Origin: Streptomyces sp. NBC_00271
GTDB taxonomy: Bacteria > Actinomycetota > Actinomycetes > Streptomycetales > Streptomycetaceae
DNA: 64,000 bases
Reading direction: 5' to 3'
NCBI RefSeq assembly: GCF_036178845.1
Contig: NZ_CP108070.1
Location: 9,610,001-9,674,000, forward strand
Part shown: in pieces, positions 18,855 to 27,803 of the stretch
Layout of the letters: each line of letters begins with the position of its first letter
Position numbering within the stretch: the stretch's first letter is position 1
The notes under the pieces: generated by a model
What the model was told of the DNA's origin: nothing
What the model saw: only the letters and a program-made list of their open reading frames with translations
Databases searched by the model: none
Made by a program: the position numbers and the translations under genes

Positions 18855-20303
18855 TCAGCCCCCTGCCGGCGTTCCCGACGGCTCCGGGACGCTCAGCACC
18901 GCTTCCCGCTCCTCGGCCGTGAAGGGCGGGGCGGTCAGGGGAGCGCGCCGCGGGCCCCGCAGTACGGCGACGGCGACCTTCGGTGCGACCAGCGTGGACA
19001 GGGGAGCGGAGAGGGTGATCGCGGCCAGGAACGCCCGGGCCGCCAGGGGGCGTCCCGCCGCCGTGCGCAGGAGCCGGTCGACATAGCGCCCCAGCAACTT
19101 CCGCGCGAGCCCGGGCTGCTCGCCGATCGCGCCCGGGTAGCGGATGTCCGTGCCCGTGGCCAGCTCCCAGGCGATCGTCACCGGAAGGGCCACTGCCCGT
19201 TGCACCCGCCGCGCGAGCCCCGGCGCCGCGATCCCGTGCTCGGCGAGCCGGCCGCGCAGCGCCAGCGCGCCCTGCGCGGCCACCGTCATGCCGTGCCCGT
19301 AGACCGGGTTGTACGTGGCGACGGCGTCGCCGAGCGCGACGAACCCCTCCGGCCAGCCCTTGACCTTCTCGAAGAAGCGCCGCCGGTTGATCGTGCTGCG
19401 GCTGACGGCGACCTCCGTCAGCGGCTGCGCGTGCGCGATCAGCTCGCCCACCACCGGGTGGCGCAGGCCGCGCGCGAACGGCTCGAACTCCTCGACGGAG
19501 TCCGTCGGCTGCCCCTCCCGGGTGCCCGACAGCGTCACCAGCCAGCGTCCGCCCTCGACGGGCACGATCGTCGCGGAGCGGCCCGGCACGGGCTGCGCCG
19601 GGTCGGGCTGTACACCGACCACGGGGTAGTCCTCGGTGCCCGCCGGTGCCCGGAAGATCCGGCTGGCGTAGGTGAGTCCGGAGTCGACCTCGTCCAGCGG
19701 CGCCGGTGCGACACCCAGCGCGTCGAGCCAGAGGGTGGAGCGCGAGCCGCGCCCCGAGGCGTCCACCACCAGGTCGGCCGGCAGCACCCGTTGGCCGCCG
19801 TCGCGCATCTGTACGCGCACGCCCGTCACCCGGGAGGCGTCGCCCTCCAGACCGAGCAGCTCCGTACCGTCCACGACGGTCACCCGGTCCTTCGCGGCGA
19901 CCTGGTCGCGCAGTACCGAGTCGAGCAGATCACGGCTGCACGAGATCATGAACTCCATCTCGGGCCAGCGCCGCAGCCAGCCCTGCGCCGTCAGCGAGAC
20001 GAATCCGGTGGGCATCGGGATCCGGCGGGCGCCCGCGGCGAGCCAGGCGGCGGTCACCCCCGGCAGCAGCTCCTCCATCGCGCGGGCGCCGCCGGACAAC
20101 AGCAGATGGGCGTGCCGGGCCTGCGGGAGGCCCTTGCGCGGCGCGGGCCCGTCCGGCAGGACGTCGCGCTCGACGACGGTGACCTCGGCGTACGGGTCCA
20201 GGGCGGCGGCGGCCAGCAGACCGGCCGTCCCCGCGCCGATGACGACGGCCCGACGGGGGGCCGTACCTCTGTCGCCTGCTGCCGCGCTAGCGGGATTGCT
20301 CAT
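18855..20303 (-). CDS. FAD-dependent monooxygenase-like oxidoreductase
   Basis: Flavoprotein of 482 aa. It has the N-terminal dinucleotide fold VVIGAGTAGLLAAAALDPYAEVTVVERD, a middle LVVDASGRGSRSTLWL, and the FAD-phosphate motif GFVALGDAVATYNPVYGHGMTVA. This is the group A hydroxylase/geranylgeranyl-reductase layout. The start overlaps the end of the membrane-protein gene by 17 bases. It is the last gene of the XRE-IrrE-MAB_1171c operon, and the context suggests modification of a small molecule or lipid under that regulator's control (inference). Confidence 0.85.
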   Translation of the reverse strand: MSNPASAAAGDRGTAPRRAVVIGAGTAGLLAAAALDPYAEVTVVERDVLPDGPAPRKGLPQARHAHLLLSGGARAMEELLPGVTAAWLAAGARRIPMPTGFVSLTAQGWLRRWPEMEFMISCSRDLLDSVLRDQVAAKDRVTVVDGTELLGLEGDASRVTGVRVQMRDGGQRVLPADLVVDASGRGSRSTLWLDALGVAPAPLDEVDSGLTYASRIFRAPAGTEDYPVVGVQPDPAQPVPGRSATIVPVEGGRWLVTLSGTREGQPTDSVEEFEPFARGLRHPVVGELIAHAQPLTEVAVSRSTINRRRFFEKVKGWPEGFVALGDAVATYNPVYGHGMTVAAQGALALRGRLAEHGIAAPGLARRVQRAVALPVTIAWELATGTDIRYPGAIGEQPGLARKLLGRYVDRLLRTAAGRPLAARAFLAAITLSAPLSTLVAPKVAVAVLRGPRRAPLTAPPFTAEEREAVLSVPEPSGTPAGG

Positions 20304-21495
20304 GGAAGTCGCTCTCTGACCTGGTCGCGGCCCGTCCTCGGACGGCCGCGACGACGGGTGACTGACGCAGGGCCATCGACATCCGTACGAGGTCGCGTGG
20401 ACCCTCGGCGGAAGCGGCGGGGGTGGTGGCGGCCTCCGCCGCGCTGATGACCCTGCCCTCCGGGTCGGCCGCCCTGGCCCGCACCGCCGCCGTCACCATC
20501 GCCGCGTCGGCCTCGGCCTGAGCCTGGGCGGGCTCGGAGCCCGCCGTCACGGCCGCGTCGTAGGCGAGGGAGCGTACCGCGGAGTCGAAGTAGGGGTACA
20601 GGCTGAGCATGCCGTCGTGGATGTCGGACTCCCGCTGGGTGACCTGGAGTTCGGCGGAGGACCACCAGGAGATCCGCACCGCGTGGTCCGCGTGCGCCGA
20701 GACCGTCCTCAGCTCGCGCCACAGCGGCCCGAGCCGGCGGTACGTCGACCACGTGGTCCAGCTGTCCCCGATGCGCTGACAGGCCAGCGGGAGCAGGAAG
20801 CCGACCGCGCTGACCTGGGCTCCGACGGAGGCCAGTACGGGGGCCACGTCGGTGCTCAGACCGTCCAGGTTCGCGCCGTTCCAGCGGGCCACAACGGCGA
20901 TGAACTTGGTCGCCGAGTAGGGGACGTTGAAGAGGAAGCCGACCGCGATCGTCAGCAGCCCGGCACGCAGCCAGCCGTCCACCTGAAGGGCCCAGCGCCA
21001 GCACATGACGTTCATCGCGACGCCCGCGACGGTCAGCGCCACGAGGTAGAGGACGATCATCTCGCGGATGAACGGGGTGTTCGCGTAGTAGGTGTCGAGG
21101 TCCCGCAGGCGCTCCTCGGGGCAGTCTCCGAGCAGGTAGAGCACGACCAGCGCCACGCTGACGACGCCGTACCCGGTGATCCAGCGGCGGGAGAGCCGGC
21201 GGGTGACCTCGGGCGGGCCGCCGCGCCAGTGGATGATCAGCACCAGACAGGACGCGCTGAAGACGCTCAGCAGGCAGTAGACCAGGGGCGCCGAGACGTT
21301 GGGGATGCCGGTGAGGTCGTTGACCTCGGCGATGGTCGGCGGGGCCGCGAAGAGGAACACCAGACAGGCCAGCGCCAGCAGGACGCCCACCGACCGCAGC
21401 AGCGGGTCGCGCCAGCCGCGGATCAGGGTGGGCGCCTTGACGGCGAGGGCGGCGCCCATGGCGACGGCCGGCACGTAGTAGCTGGATCCGTCCAT
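20287..21495 (-). CDS. MAB_1171c-like integral membrane protein
   Basis: 402-aa protein with about seven hydrophobic segments in the first 250 residues and a cytoplasmic C-terminal region of about 150 residues (TWSTYRRLGPLWRELRT, IHDGMLSLYPYF). The pattern matches the actinobacterial MAB_1171c-type putative transporter family, which is typically encoded beside an XRE regulator and an IrrE-like 'toxin component' protein, as here. No biochemical function is established to my knowledge. It is preceded by 15 bases after the IrrE-like gene stop. Confidence 0.75.
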   Translation of the reverse strand: MDGSSYYVPAVAMGAALAVKAPTLIRGWRDPLLRSVGVLLALACLVFLFAAPPTIAEVNDLTGIPNVSAPLVYCLLSVFSASCLVLIIHWRGGPPEVTRRLSRRWITGYGVVSVALVVLYLLGDCPEERLRDLDTYYANTPFIREMIVLYLVALTVAGVAMNVMCWRWALQVDGWLRAGLLTIAVGFLFNVPYSATKFIAVVARWNGANLDGLSTDVAPVLASVGAQVSAVGFLLPLACQRIGDSWTTWSTYRRLGPLWRELRTVSAHADHAVRISWWSSAELQVTQRESDIHDGMLSLYPYFDSAVRSLAYDAAVTAGSEPAQAQAEADAAMVTAAVRARAADPEGRVISAAEAATTPAASAEGPRDLVRMSMALRQSPVVAAVRGRAATRSESDFHEQSR

Positions 21496-21510
21496 GTCCG
21501 GGAAGGCGCC

Positions 21511-22059
21511 TCAGCCCTGCGGTCCGCGGTATCCCAGGGACGCCTCGATGCGACCGGCCAGACCGTCCCGGCTCACCGGCCCGCGCAGTGGCGAACCGGC
21601 GAGCCAGGTACGGCACTTGCTGGCGAGCAGCAGACCGAAGCTCTCGGCCTCCTTCTCGTCCGCGAGGTCGAAGCGGGTGCGCGCGGCGACCCTCAGGACG
21701 GTCGCCTGCAGATCGGCGGTGTCGCTGAGTAAGCGGGCCGCGACGGCGGCGCCCTCGACGTGGTGACTGCAGTGCCCGGCCTTCATGTGCCACAGTTCGT
21801 GGCCGAGGATCACCAACTGGTGGTCGGGGGCGGTGCGTTCCTCGATGACGACGAGGTCCTGGTCGGCCATGTCGAGCCACAGCCCGCTGGCGGTGCCGGG
21901 CGGGAACGCGGCCGTACGGAACTGGACGGGACGGCCGCGGCGTCTGCTCATGGCGTCGCACAGGGCGGCGTACAGGTCGCCGGGTTCCGCCGGTGCCGGG
22001 AGCGAGAGCTCCGCGACCAACTCGCCGCACAGGCGGCGCATGTCCCTTCCGATGCCCAC
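21511..22059 (-). CDS. ImmA/IrrE-like zinc metalloprotein
   Basis: 182-aa protein with the zinc metallopeptidase motif LGHELWHMKAGH (HExxH) near residue 105. Its short IrrE/ImmA-type fold is often annotated as a toxin-antitoxin 'toxin component'. The GTG at 22059 is used because GGGGGAG lies just upstream. ImmA/IrrE proteins typically cleave or inactivate a cognate XRE repressor, and the XRE gene ends 15 bases upstream. Proteolytic control of that regulator is a reasonable but untested inference. Confidence 0.75.
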   Translation of the reverse strand: MGIGRDMRRLCGELVAELSLPAPAEPGDLYAALCDAMSRRRGRPVQFRTAAFPPGTASGLWLDMADQDLVVIEERTAPDHQLVILGHELWHMKAGHCSHHVEGAAVAARLLSDTADLQATVLRVAARTRFDLADEKEAESFGLLLASKCRTWLAGSPLRGPVSRDGLAGRIEASLGYRGPQG

Positions 22060-22073
22060 AGTTCTCCCCCGGA

Positions 22074-22730
22074 TCACGACTCGGGCCGCTTGACGCTCTC
22101 CAAGAGCATGTCCAGCCATTCGGCGACCTTGTCGCGGTGCTGGTCGGTGGGCAACTGCGCGGCCCGCCAGGCGATTCCGCGGACCCCGTGGTCCTGGAGC
22201 AGCCGCTCCAGCGGGTCGTCGGCGGCCGCGGCCGCCTCGCGCTCGCGGTCGGCGAGCTGTTGCAGCAGCTCCTGCTCCGAGCGCTGCAGGGCGCCCACGA
22301 GTGCCTCGGAGTCCTCGGCCGTCAGGAACCCCGCGTGTACCCGGAAGAAGCGCTGGATGGCGTCGCAGTGCTCCATGGTGGGGCGCCGGTCGCCGTTGAT
22401 GAGGGCGCCCGCCTGTTGACGCGACATTCCGGCGCCGTCGGCGATCTCCTGTTGGGTGTACTTGCGCCCATTGGGCTTGAGCCGGGTGCGGCGCAACAGG
22501 TCCAGGCGCTGGAGGAAGCGGGCCTGGAGATCGGGTTCCCCGGCGGGGCGACCGCCCAGCAGGGCCCGCACCACGGGTTGAGGGACGCCGGACTCGGCCG
22601 ACAGGCGCTGGACGTCGAAAACCTCGGAGTGCTGCACATCGAGCCGGTCGGCGAGTGCGGTGACCCGGGCCACGACGGCCGGCAGCAGAACCGTCGCCAT
22701 GGCGCCCGGAACTTCGAAGCCATCCGTCAC
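22074..22730 (-). CDS. XRE-family transcriptional regulator
   Basis: 218-aa regulator with a central helix-turn-helix (YTQQEIADGAGMSRQQAGALINGDRRPTMEHCDAI, about residues 90-125) and a glutamine/glutamate-rich helical C-terminus (QRSEQELLQQLADREREAAA) that may dimerise. The GTG start has an AGGAGAT site. Directly repeated boxes at 22749-22784 lie in its leader and may be its own operator. It heads the IrrE-like/membrane/FAD operon. Confidence 0.8.
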   Translation of the reverse strand: MTDGFEVPGAMATVLLPAVVARVTALADRLDVQHSEVFDVQRLSAESGVPQPVVRALLGGRPAGEPDLQARFLQRLDLLRRTRLKPNGRKYTQQEIADGAGMSRQQAGALINGDRRPTMEHCDAIQRFFRVHAGFLTAEDSEALVGALQRSEQELLQQLADREREAAAAADDPLERLLQDHGVRGIAWRAAQLPTDQHRDKVAEWLDMLLESVKRPES

Positions 22731-22748
22731 CGACTGATCTCCTACGTC

Positions 22749-22784
22749 TCTCTCAGTCTCGCTGCAGGTCTCTCAGGTCTCGCT
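22749..22784 (-). promoter_or_regulatory. Direct repeat upstream of the XRE gene
   Basis: Two copies, TCTCTCAGTCTCGCT (22749-22763) and TCTCTCAGGTCTCGCT (22769-22784), start 20 bp apart on the same face of the helix (about two turns). Their position just before the XRE start suggests an autoregulatory operator. Confidence 0.5.
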
Positions 22785-22842
22785 CACATGGGTCAGGGAC
22801 CAACGGGAGACTAGCCGTTCGCTCGAACTCACATCCAGCTGT

Positions 22843-22858
22843 CGCCACAACTGTGGCG
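22843..22858. promoter_or_regulatory. Palindrome CGCCACA-AC-TGTGGCG between divergent regulators
   Basis: Perfect 7-bp arms with a 2-bp centre, located between the XRE operon and the MmyB-domain gene. It could be an operator for either direction. No regulator can be assigned. Confidence 0.4.
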
Positions 22859-22971
22859 CGAATCAGCCGTCAACAAGCGCCAAATGCCACGATAGTTGAC
22901 ATGGCTGAGCTCCGGGCAGCAGGATCGGGGCGCCGCGTGAAGGCCGCAGAGGCAAGAGGGGTGACCTCCCG

Positions 22972-23619
22972 ATGGCGTACCAGGCAGGATGGCAGCGGTC
23001 CCAGCCGCGACCTGTTCCCGAGAGTCTCGAGGCTCAGGCGTATCTCCAGGACTACGCCGCTCTCCTGGAGGCCGTCGCGTTCCCGTCCGTCGTCTTCGAC
23101 CACTGCTGGGACGTCGTGTTGTCCAACGCCGCGTTCGAGACACTTTTCGGCGGCGTCGGCCCCCATCCGACCGCCATGCCGGGTGACAACTTCCTCCGGT
23201 TCGTCCTGTTTCACCCGGACGCGGCCACGGTCCTCGGCGAGCACGAGTCGAGCTGGTGCCTGCCGATGCTGGCCCACTTCGCCGCGGCGGTGGAGCGCCA
23301 CGGTCAGGACCGCGGACTCCAGTCGATCCGCCGGGACATCGCCCAGGACCCGATCATGGAGGCCGCCTACCGGCAGGGTCTGCCGCACTGGATCCGCGCC
23401 GTCGGCCCGGACGCCGTCGAGCACGACGGCGCCGTACGGCCGCTGGTGCACCCCGATCCCCGCTGGGGTCGTACGGACTGCCGGATCGTCGGCGAGACCC
23501 CCAAGACCCTTCAGGACATGGGATATACGCGGATGACCCTGATCCTGCGCGAGGCGCGGCCCATGGCGGCCGGACCGCGCAGGACACGCAACGGCGCGGC
23601 GGAGCTGCGCGTGGTGTGA
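22972..23619 (+). CDS. MmyB-like ligand-binding domain protein lacking a helix-turn-helix
   Basis: 215-aa protein matching the C-terminal PAS-like domain of MmyB regulators (LLEAVAFPSVVFDHCWDVVLSNAAFETLFGG, then DNFLRFVLFHPDA, and RTDCRIVGETPKTLQDMGYTRMTLI). Normal MmyB regulators of about 280 aa carry an N-terminal helix-turn-helix. Here the domain begins around residue 28 and no upstream in-frame ATG or GTG exists, so the protein is a sensor domain on its own. It is divergent from the XRE operon and may work as a ligand-binding partner of that regulator (inference). Confidence 0.82.
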   Translation: MAYQAGWQRSQPRPVPESLEAQAYLQDYAALLEAVAFPSVVFDHCWDVVLSNAAFETLFGGVGPHPTAMPGDNFLRFVLFHPDAATVLGEHESSWCLPMLAHFAAAVERHGQDRGLQSIRRDIAQDPIMEAAYRQGLPHWIRAVGPDAVEHDGAVRPLVHPDPRWGRTDCRIVGETPKTLQDMGYTRMTLILREARPMAAGPRRTRNGAAELRVV

Positions 23620-23650
23620 GGGCGCCCGGCGGTCCAGGGCGTGGGCCCGC

Positions 23651-23923
23651 TCAGGGGTCCAGCACGACGAGCACGAGGGGTACTCCGTCGCACGGGATCA
23701 GCCGCATCCCGTCGTGGCGCGCGGTCCGCGCCTGCGCCAGTACGGCCCCGAAGTCCGGGCCCTTGGTGAGCGATCCGGCCAGATGCGCGGGATCGGCGGC
23801 GAGCGGGGCAGGAGAAGCCGGATCGTCGCCGGGCGGTCCGGCGTCGTTCGTGTAGGTCTTCCGGGAGCCGGAGTGAGAAACGACCGTGCGGCGCCTGTTA
23901 CCGATGAGAGAGGCATGTGACAT
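23651..23923 (-). CDS. Small hypothetical protein (90 aa)
   Basis: Open frame from ATG 23923 to TGA 23651. The C-terminal part (HDGMRLIPCDGVPLVLVVLDP) looks protein-like, while the first 40 residues are basic and Pro-rich. It starts 9 bases from the divergent hydroxyproline operon, so its promoter would overlap that operon's control region. A shorter form starting downstream is possible. Family not recognised. Confidence 0.4.
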   Translation of the reverse strand: MSHASLIGNRRRTVVSHSGSRKTYTNDAGPPGDDPASPAPLAADPAHLAGSLTKGPDFGAVLAQARTARHDGMRLIPCDGVPLVLVVLDP

Positions 23924-23932
23924 AGTACTGGC
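23898..23932 (+). promoter_or_regulatory. Promoter/operator of the hydroxyproline operon
   Basis: A CATAGT -10-like box (23921-23926) places transcription start close to the GTG at 23933, so the mRNA may be leaderless. The overlapping sequence, read on the minus strand, is ATGTCACATGCC. Similar motifs occur before the deaminase gene (26819, ATGTCACACACC) and before the GntR gene (minus strand from 28828, AATGTCATGC), suggesting GntR operators. Confidence 0.4.
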
Positions 23933-25084
23933 GTGAGTGAGCGGCTGACCTGTGATCTCGTGGTCGTCGGAGCCGGAATGGTCGGCGCGGCCTGCGCGCT
24001 GTACGCGGCCCGGGCGGGCCTCGACGTCGCTCTGGTGGACCGCGGCCCGGTGGCCGGCGGGACCACCGGCGCGGGTGAGGGCAATCTGCTCGTCTCCGAC
24101 AAGGAACCCGGGCCCGAACTCGACCTCGCCCTGCTGTCGGGGCGTCTGTGGGCCGACCTCGGGGAGGAGTTGGGCGAGGCCTTCGAGTACGAGGCCAAAG
24201 GGGGCGTCGTCGTGGCCGCCACGCCCGAGGGGCTCACCGCGCTGGAGACCTTCGCGGCGGGACAACGAGCCGCCGGGGTCGAGGCGGTACCGGTCGCCGC
24301 CGACCAACTCCACACCCTGGAACCCCACTTGGCACCCGGCCTCCCGGGCGCCGTGCACTACCCCCAGGACACCCAGGTGATGCCGGCACTCGCCGCGGCG
24401 CACCTGGTGCGCGCCTCGGGGGCACGGCTGCTGACGGGGCGGACCGTGACCGAGGTGCTGCGCACGGCGGACGGGGCGGTACGCGGCGTGCGGACCGACC
24501 GTGGTGACCTCCACGCCCCGGTGGTCGTCAACGCGGCCGGCACCTGGGGCGCCGAAGTGGCCGCCCTCGCGGGCGTCTTCCTGCCCGTTCTGCCCCGACG
24601 CGGCTTCGTGCTGGTGACCGAACCACTGCCGCGCCGAGTGCGGCACAAGGTGTACGCCGCGGACTACGTCGCCGACGTGGCCAGCGACTCGGCCGCGCTG
24701 GGGACCTCACCCGTCGTGGAGGGCACCGCGGCGGGGCCGATCCTGATCGGCGCGAGTCGTGAACGGGTCGGCTTCGACCGGTCGTTCTCGCTGCCGGCCG
24801 TACGGGCGCTGGCGACCGGGGCGACCCGGCTGTTCCCGTTCCTCGCCGACGTACGGGCCCTGCGGACGTATCTGGGCTTCCGGCCGTACATGCCCGACCA
24901 CCTGCCCGCGATCGGCCCCGATCCACGGGTGCCTGGACTCTTCCACGCCTGCGGGCACGAGGGCGCGGGCATCGGCCTCGCCACCGGCACCGGGCGGCTG
25001 ATCGCGCAGGTCGTCGCGGGCGGGACGCCCGACCTGGACCTCACGCCGTTCCGGCCCGACCGCTTCCCGAAGGAGGCCGGGTGA
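23933..25084 (+). CDS. FAD-dependent D-amino-acid oxidoreductase (D-hydroxyproline dehydrogenase catalytic subunit)
   Basis: 383-aa DAO-superfamily flavoprotein: N-terminal FAD motif LVVVGAGMVGAACALYAARAGLDVALVDRG, middle VVVNAAGTWGAEVAAL, and C-terminal GHEGAGIGLATGTG. With the following two genes it forms the three-subunit dehydrogenase layout known from hydroxyproline catabolism and HcnABC-type oxidases, oxidising cis-4-hydroxy-D-proline to a pyrroline carboxylate. Assignment to hydroxyproline rests on the epimerase and deaminase in the same operon. The stop overlaps the next GTG by 4 nt. Confidence 0.82.
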   Translation: MSERLTCDLVVVGAGMVGAACALYAARAGLDVALVDRGPVAGGTTGAGEGNLLVSDKEPGPELDLALLSGRLWADLGEELGEAFEYEAKGGVVVAATPEGLTALETFAAGQRAAGVEAVPVAADQLHTLEPHLAPGLPGAVHYPQDTQVMPALAAAHLVRASGARLLTGRTVTEVLRTADGAVRGVRTDRGDLHAPVVVNAAGTWGAEVAALAGVFLPVLPRRGFVLVTEPLPRRVRHKVYAADYVADVASDSAALGTSPVVEGTAAGPILIGASRERVGFDRSFSLPAVRALATGATRLFPFLADVRALRTYLGFRPYMPDHLPAIGPDPRVPGLFHACGHEGAGIGLATGTGRLIAQVVAGGTPDLDLTPFRPDRFPKEAG

Positions 25085-25380
25085 ATCCCCTGGAGCTGGT
25101 CGGGGCCGAGCCGGGCCCCGCGTTCACCGTCACCCTGGACGGCCGCGAGATCACGGCCCTGCCCGGGCAGACCGTCGCCGCCGCACTGTGGGCCGCGGGC
25201 GTCACCTCCTGGCGCGCCACCCGCGGCACGGGCCGCCCGCGCGGCGTCTTCTGCGGCATCGGCGTCTGCTTCGACTGCCTGGTGACCGTCAACGACCGCC
25301 CCAACCAGCGGGCCTGCCTGGTGCCGGTCCGAGCGGGCGACACGATCCGTACGCAGGAGGGGACGGGCCATGGCAACTGA
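25081..25380 (+). CDS. Small [2Fe-2S] ferredoxin-like subunit of the dehydrogenase
   Basis: 99-aa protein with a plant-type 2Fe-2S cysteine set in FCGIGVCFDCLVTVN plus a later RACLVPV cysteine. It should pass electrons between the two flavin subunits. The GTG start overlaps the previous stop (GTGA), and its end overlaps the next gene by 11 bases, indicating fixed stoichiometry through coupled translation. Confidence 0.88.
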   Translation: MNPLELVGAEPGPAFTVTLDGREITALPGQTVAAALWAAGVTSWRATRGTGRPRGVFCGIGVCFDCLVTVNDRPNQRACLVPVRAGDTIRTQEGTGHGN

Positions 25381-26782
25381 GCGACCGCACCTCGCGGTGA
25401 TCGGCGCGGGACCGGCCGGGCTTGCCGCGTCCCTGGCCGCCGCGGCCCACGGGGTCCGGGTCACGCTGATCGACTCGGCGGCCGGAGCGGGCGGCCAGTT
25501 CTACCGCAGGCCCCCGGCGGGACTCGGGGCCCGGCACCCGGAGGCGCTGCACCACGGGTGGCGGACCTGGCGGCGCCTCGGGGACGCACTGGCCGCGCGG
25601 GTCGAGGCGGGCACGATCAGACATCTGGCGGACCATCACGTGTGGTGCGTCGAACCCGTGGAACGTGTCGAACCCGTGGAACTTGTCGTGCACGCGCTGC
25701 TCGGCCCCCTCCAGGAGGAGCCCGTCACCGTCCGCGCCGACGCCGTGCTTCTCGCCACCGGTGGGTACGAGAAGGTGTTGCCGTTCCCGGGCTGGACCCT
25801 CCCCGGGGTCGTCACCGCCGGTGGTGCGCAGGCCATGCTGAAGGGCGGGCTCGTCGTCCCCGGGCAGCGGGCGGTCGTGGCGGGGACCGGGCCCCTGCTG
25901 CTGCCCGTGGCGACCGGGCTCGCCGCGGCGGGGGTCGAGGTCGCCGCCCTCGTCGAGTCCGCCGACCCGAAGGCGTTCCTGCGGCGGCCCCTGGCACTGG
26001 CCGCACAGCCAGGGAAGGTCGCCGAGGGAGTGCGCTACGGCGCCCAACTCCTGCGACACCACGTCAAGTTGCTCCCACGGCACACCGTCGTCGCGGCACA
26101 CGGCGAGCAGCGGCTCGACGCCGTGACCGTCGCCGCGCTCGACACCCACGGACGGGTCGGGCCCGGCACCGAACGGCGCATCGCGTGCGACACGCTCGCC
26201 GTCGGTCACGGCATGCTGGCGCACATCGACCTCGCCGAGTCGCTCGGCTGCCGTATCGACGGCCTGAACGTCGCCGTGGACGAGGAACAGCGCACCGACG
26301 TGCCCGGCGTATGGGCCGCGGGCGAGACCACCGGCATCGGTGGCGCGGCACTGTCGCTCGCCGAGGGGCACATCGCGGGACGCTCGGCCGCGGCCCGGCT
26401 GACGGGGACGCGGCCCGACCCGCACACGTGGGCGCGCGCCGCCAGGTCCCGCAGGAGAGCGAGGGAGTTCTTCGCCGCGCTCGACACCGTCTACGCGCCG
26501 CCCGCGCACTGGACGGAGCAGGTCACCGACGACACCGTCGTGTGCCGCTGCGAGGAGGTCACCGCCGGTGCGGTCAGGAACGCCGTCGACGAGCTCGGCG
26601 CGGGCGACGTCAGGACCGTGAAGCTGCTCACCCGCGCGGGGATGGGCTGGTGCCAGGGCCGGATGTGCGAGCCCGCCGTCGCCGGACTCACCGGATGTGA
26701 ACAGACGCCCGCGCGGCGGTTGTTGGCACGCCCGGTACCGCTCGGGGTGCTGGCGAGGGCCGGGGATCCCGAGAACGACTGA
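25370..26782 (+). CDS. NAD(P)/FAD-dependent oxidoreductase subunit with C-terminal Fe-S domain
   Basis: 470-aa pyridine-nucleotide-disulfide-type flavoprotein: FAD motif LAVIGAGPAGLAASLAAAAHG at the N-terminus, a second nucleotide motif AVVAGTGPLLLPVATGLAAAG, VWAAGETTGIGG, and a C-terminal BFD-like cluster domain with cysteines in VVCRCEEVTAG and GWCQGRMCEP. It corresponds to the HcnB-like subunit of the three-part dehydrogenase and probably hands electrons onward to the respiratory chain (family knowledge). Confidence 0.85.
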   Translation: MATERPHLAVIGAGPAGLAASLAAAAHGVRVTLIDSAAGAGGQFYRRPPAGLGARHPEALHHGWRTWRRLGDALAARVEAGTIRHLADHHVWCVEPVERVEPVELVVHALLGPLQEEPVTVRADAVLLATGGYEKVLPFPGWTLPGVVTAGGAQAMLKGGLVVPGQRAVVAGTGPLLLPVATGLAAAGVEVAALVESADPKAFLRRPLALAAQPGKVAEGVRYGAQLLRHHVKLLPRHTVVAAHGEQRLDAVTVAALDTHGRVGPGTERRIACDTLAVGHGMLAHIDLAESLGCRIDGLNVAVDEEQRTDVPGVWAAGETTGIGGAALSLAEGHIAGRSAAARLTGTRPDPHTWARAARSRRRAREFFAALDTVYAPPAHWTEQVTDDTVVCRCEEVTAGAVRNAVDELGAGDVRTVKLLTRAGMGWCQGRMCEPAVAGLTGCEQTPARRLLARPVPLGVLARAGDPEND

Positions 26783-26848
26783 CCACCTTCGTCCCCCACC
26801 GTCACCGACCTCAGTAAAATGTCACACACCATGGAGAGGGAACCGCTC

Positions 26849-27745
26849 ATGACCGCCACCGAGAACCGTCCCTGGCGCGGCGTCCTCGTCGCCACCGCGC
26901 TCCCGCTGAACGAGGACCTCTCCGTCGACTACGACCGCTACGCGCAGCACTGCGCCTGGCTCGTCGAGAACGGCTGCGACGGGGTCGTACCGAACGGCTC
27001 GCTCGGCGAGTACCAGGTGCTCACGCCCGAGGAGCGCGAGAAGGTCGTCGAGACGGCGGTGTCGGCGATCGGCGGCGCCCGTGTAATGCCCGGCGTCGCC
27101 GCCTACGGCTCAGCCGAGGCCCGCCGCTGGGCCGAGCAGGCCCGCGACGCCGGCTGCCGGTCCGTGATGCTGCTGCCGCCGAACGCCTACCGCGCCGACG
27201 AACGTTCCGTCCTCGCCCACTACGAGGAGGTCGCCGAGGCGGGCGTCCCGATCGTCGCGTACAACAACCCCATCGACACCAAGGTCGACCTGGTGCCCGA
27301 ACTGCTCGCGAAGCTGCACGCGGAGGGGTACATCCACGGCGTCAAGGAGTTCTCCGGCGATGTCCGCCGCGCCTACCGGATCTCCGAACTCGCCCCTGAA
27401 CTCGACCTGTTGATCGGCGCCGACGACGTCCTGCTGGAGCTGGCCGTCGCGGGCGCCAAGGGCTGGGTGGCCGGCTACCCGAACGCGCTGCCCGCCGCGA
27501 GCGTCGAGCTGTACCACGCCGCCGTCGAGGGCGACCTCGATACGGCACGGAAGCTCTACCGCCAGTTGCACCCGCTGCTGCGCTGGGACTCCCAGGTCGA
27601 GTTCGTCCAGGCCATCAAGCTGTCCATGGACATCGTGGGCCGGCACGGCGGACGGGTGCGTCCACCGCGCGTCCCGCTGCTGCCCGAGCAGGAGGCCACG
27701 GTCCGCGCCGCCACCGAGAAGGCCCTCGCCGCCGGTCTCGCCTGA
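26849..27745 (+). CDS. DapA-family lyase, probable 1-pyrroline-4-hydroxy-2-carboxylate deaminase
   Basis: 298-aa TIM-barrel protein of the dihydrodipicolinate synthase family. NGSLGEYQVL corresponds to the GxxGE carboxylate loop, IVAYNNP holds the catalytic tyrosine and YIHGVKEFSG the Schiff-base lysine. In hydroxyproline operons this family converts pyrroline-hydroxycarboxylate to 2-oxoglutarate semialdehyde and ammonia. The ATG at 26849 follows GAGAGGGA; an ATG 10 codons earlier is less likely. A TAAAAT box (26815-26820) may give a second promoter. Confidence 0.85.
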   Translation: MTATENRPWRGVLVATALPLNEDLSVDYDRYAQHCAWLVENGCDGVVPNGSLGEYQVLTPEEREKVVETAVSAIGGARVMPGVAAYGSAEARRWAEQARDAGCRSVMLLPPNAYRADERSVLAHYEEVAEAGVPIVAYNNPIDTKVDLVPELLAKLHAEGYIHGVKEFSGDVRRAYRISELAPELDLLIGADDVLLELAVAGAKGWVAGYPNALPAASVELYHAAVEGDLDTARKLYRQLHPLLRWDSQVEFVQAIKLSMDIVGRHGGRVRPPRVPLLPEQEATVRAATEKALAAGLA

Positions 27746-27803
27746 GCGCCGCTCCTTGATCGGGCCCAAGTTCCCCGCGAACAGCAGGAGTTACGGAGAT
27801 CCC

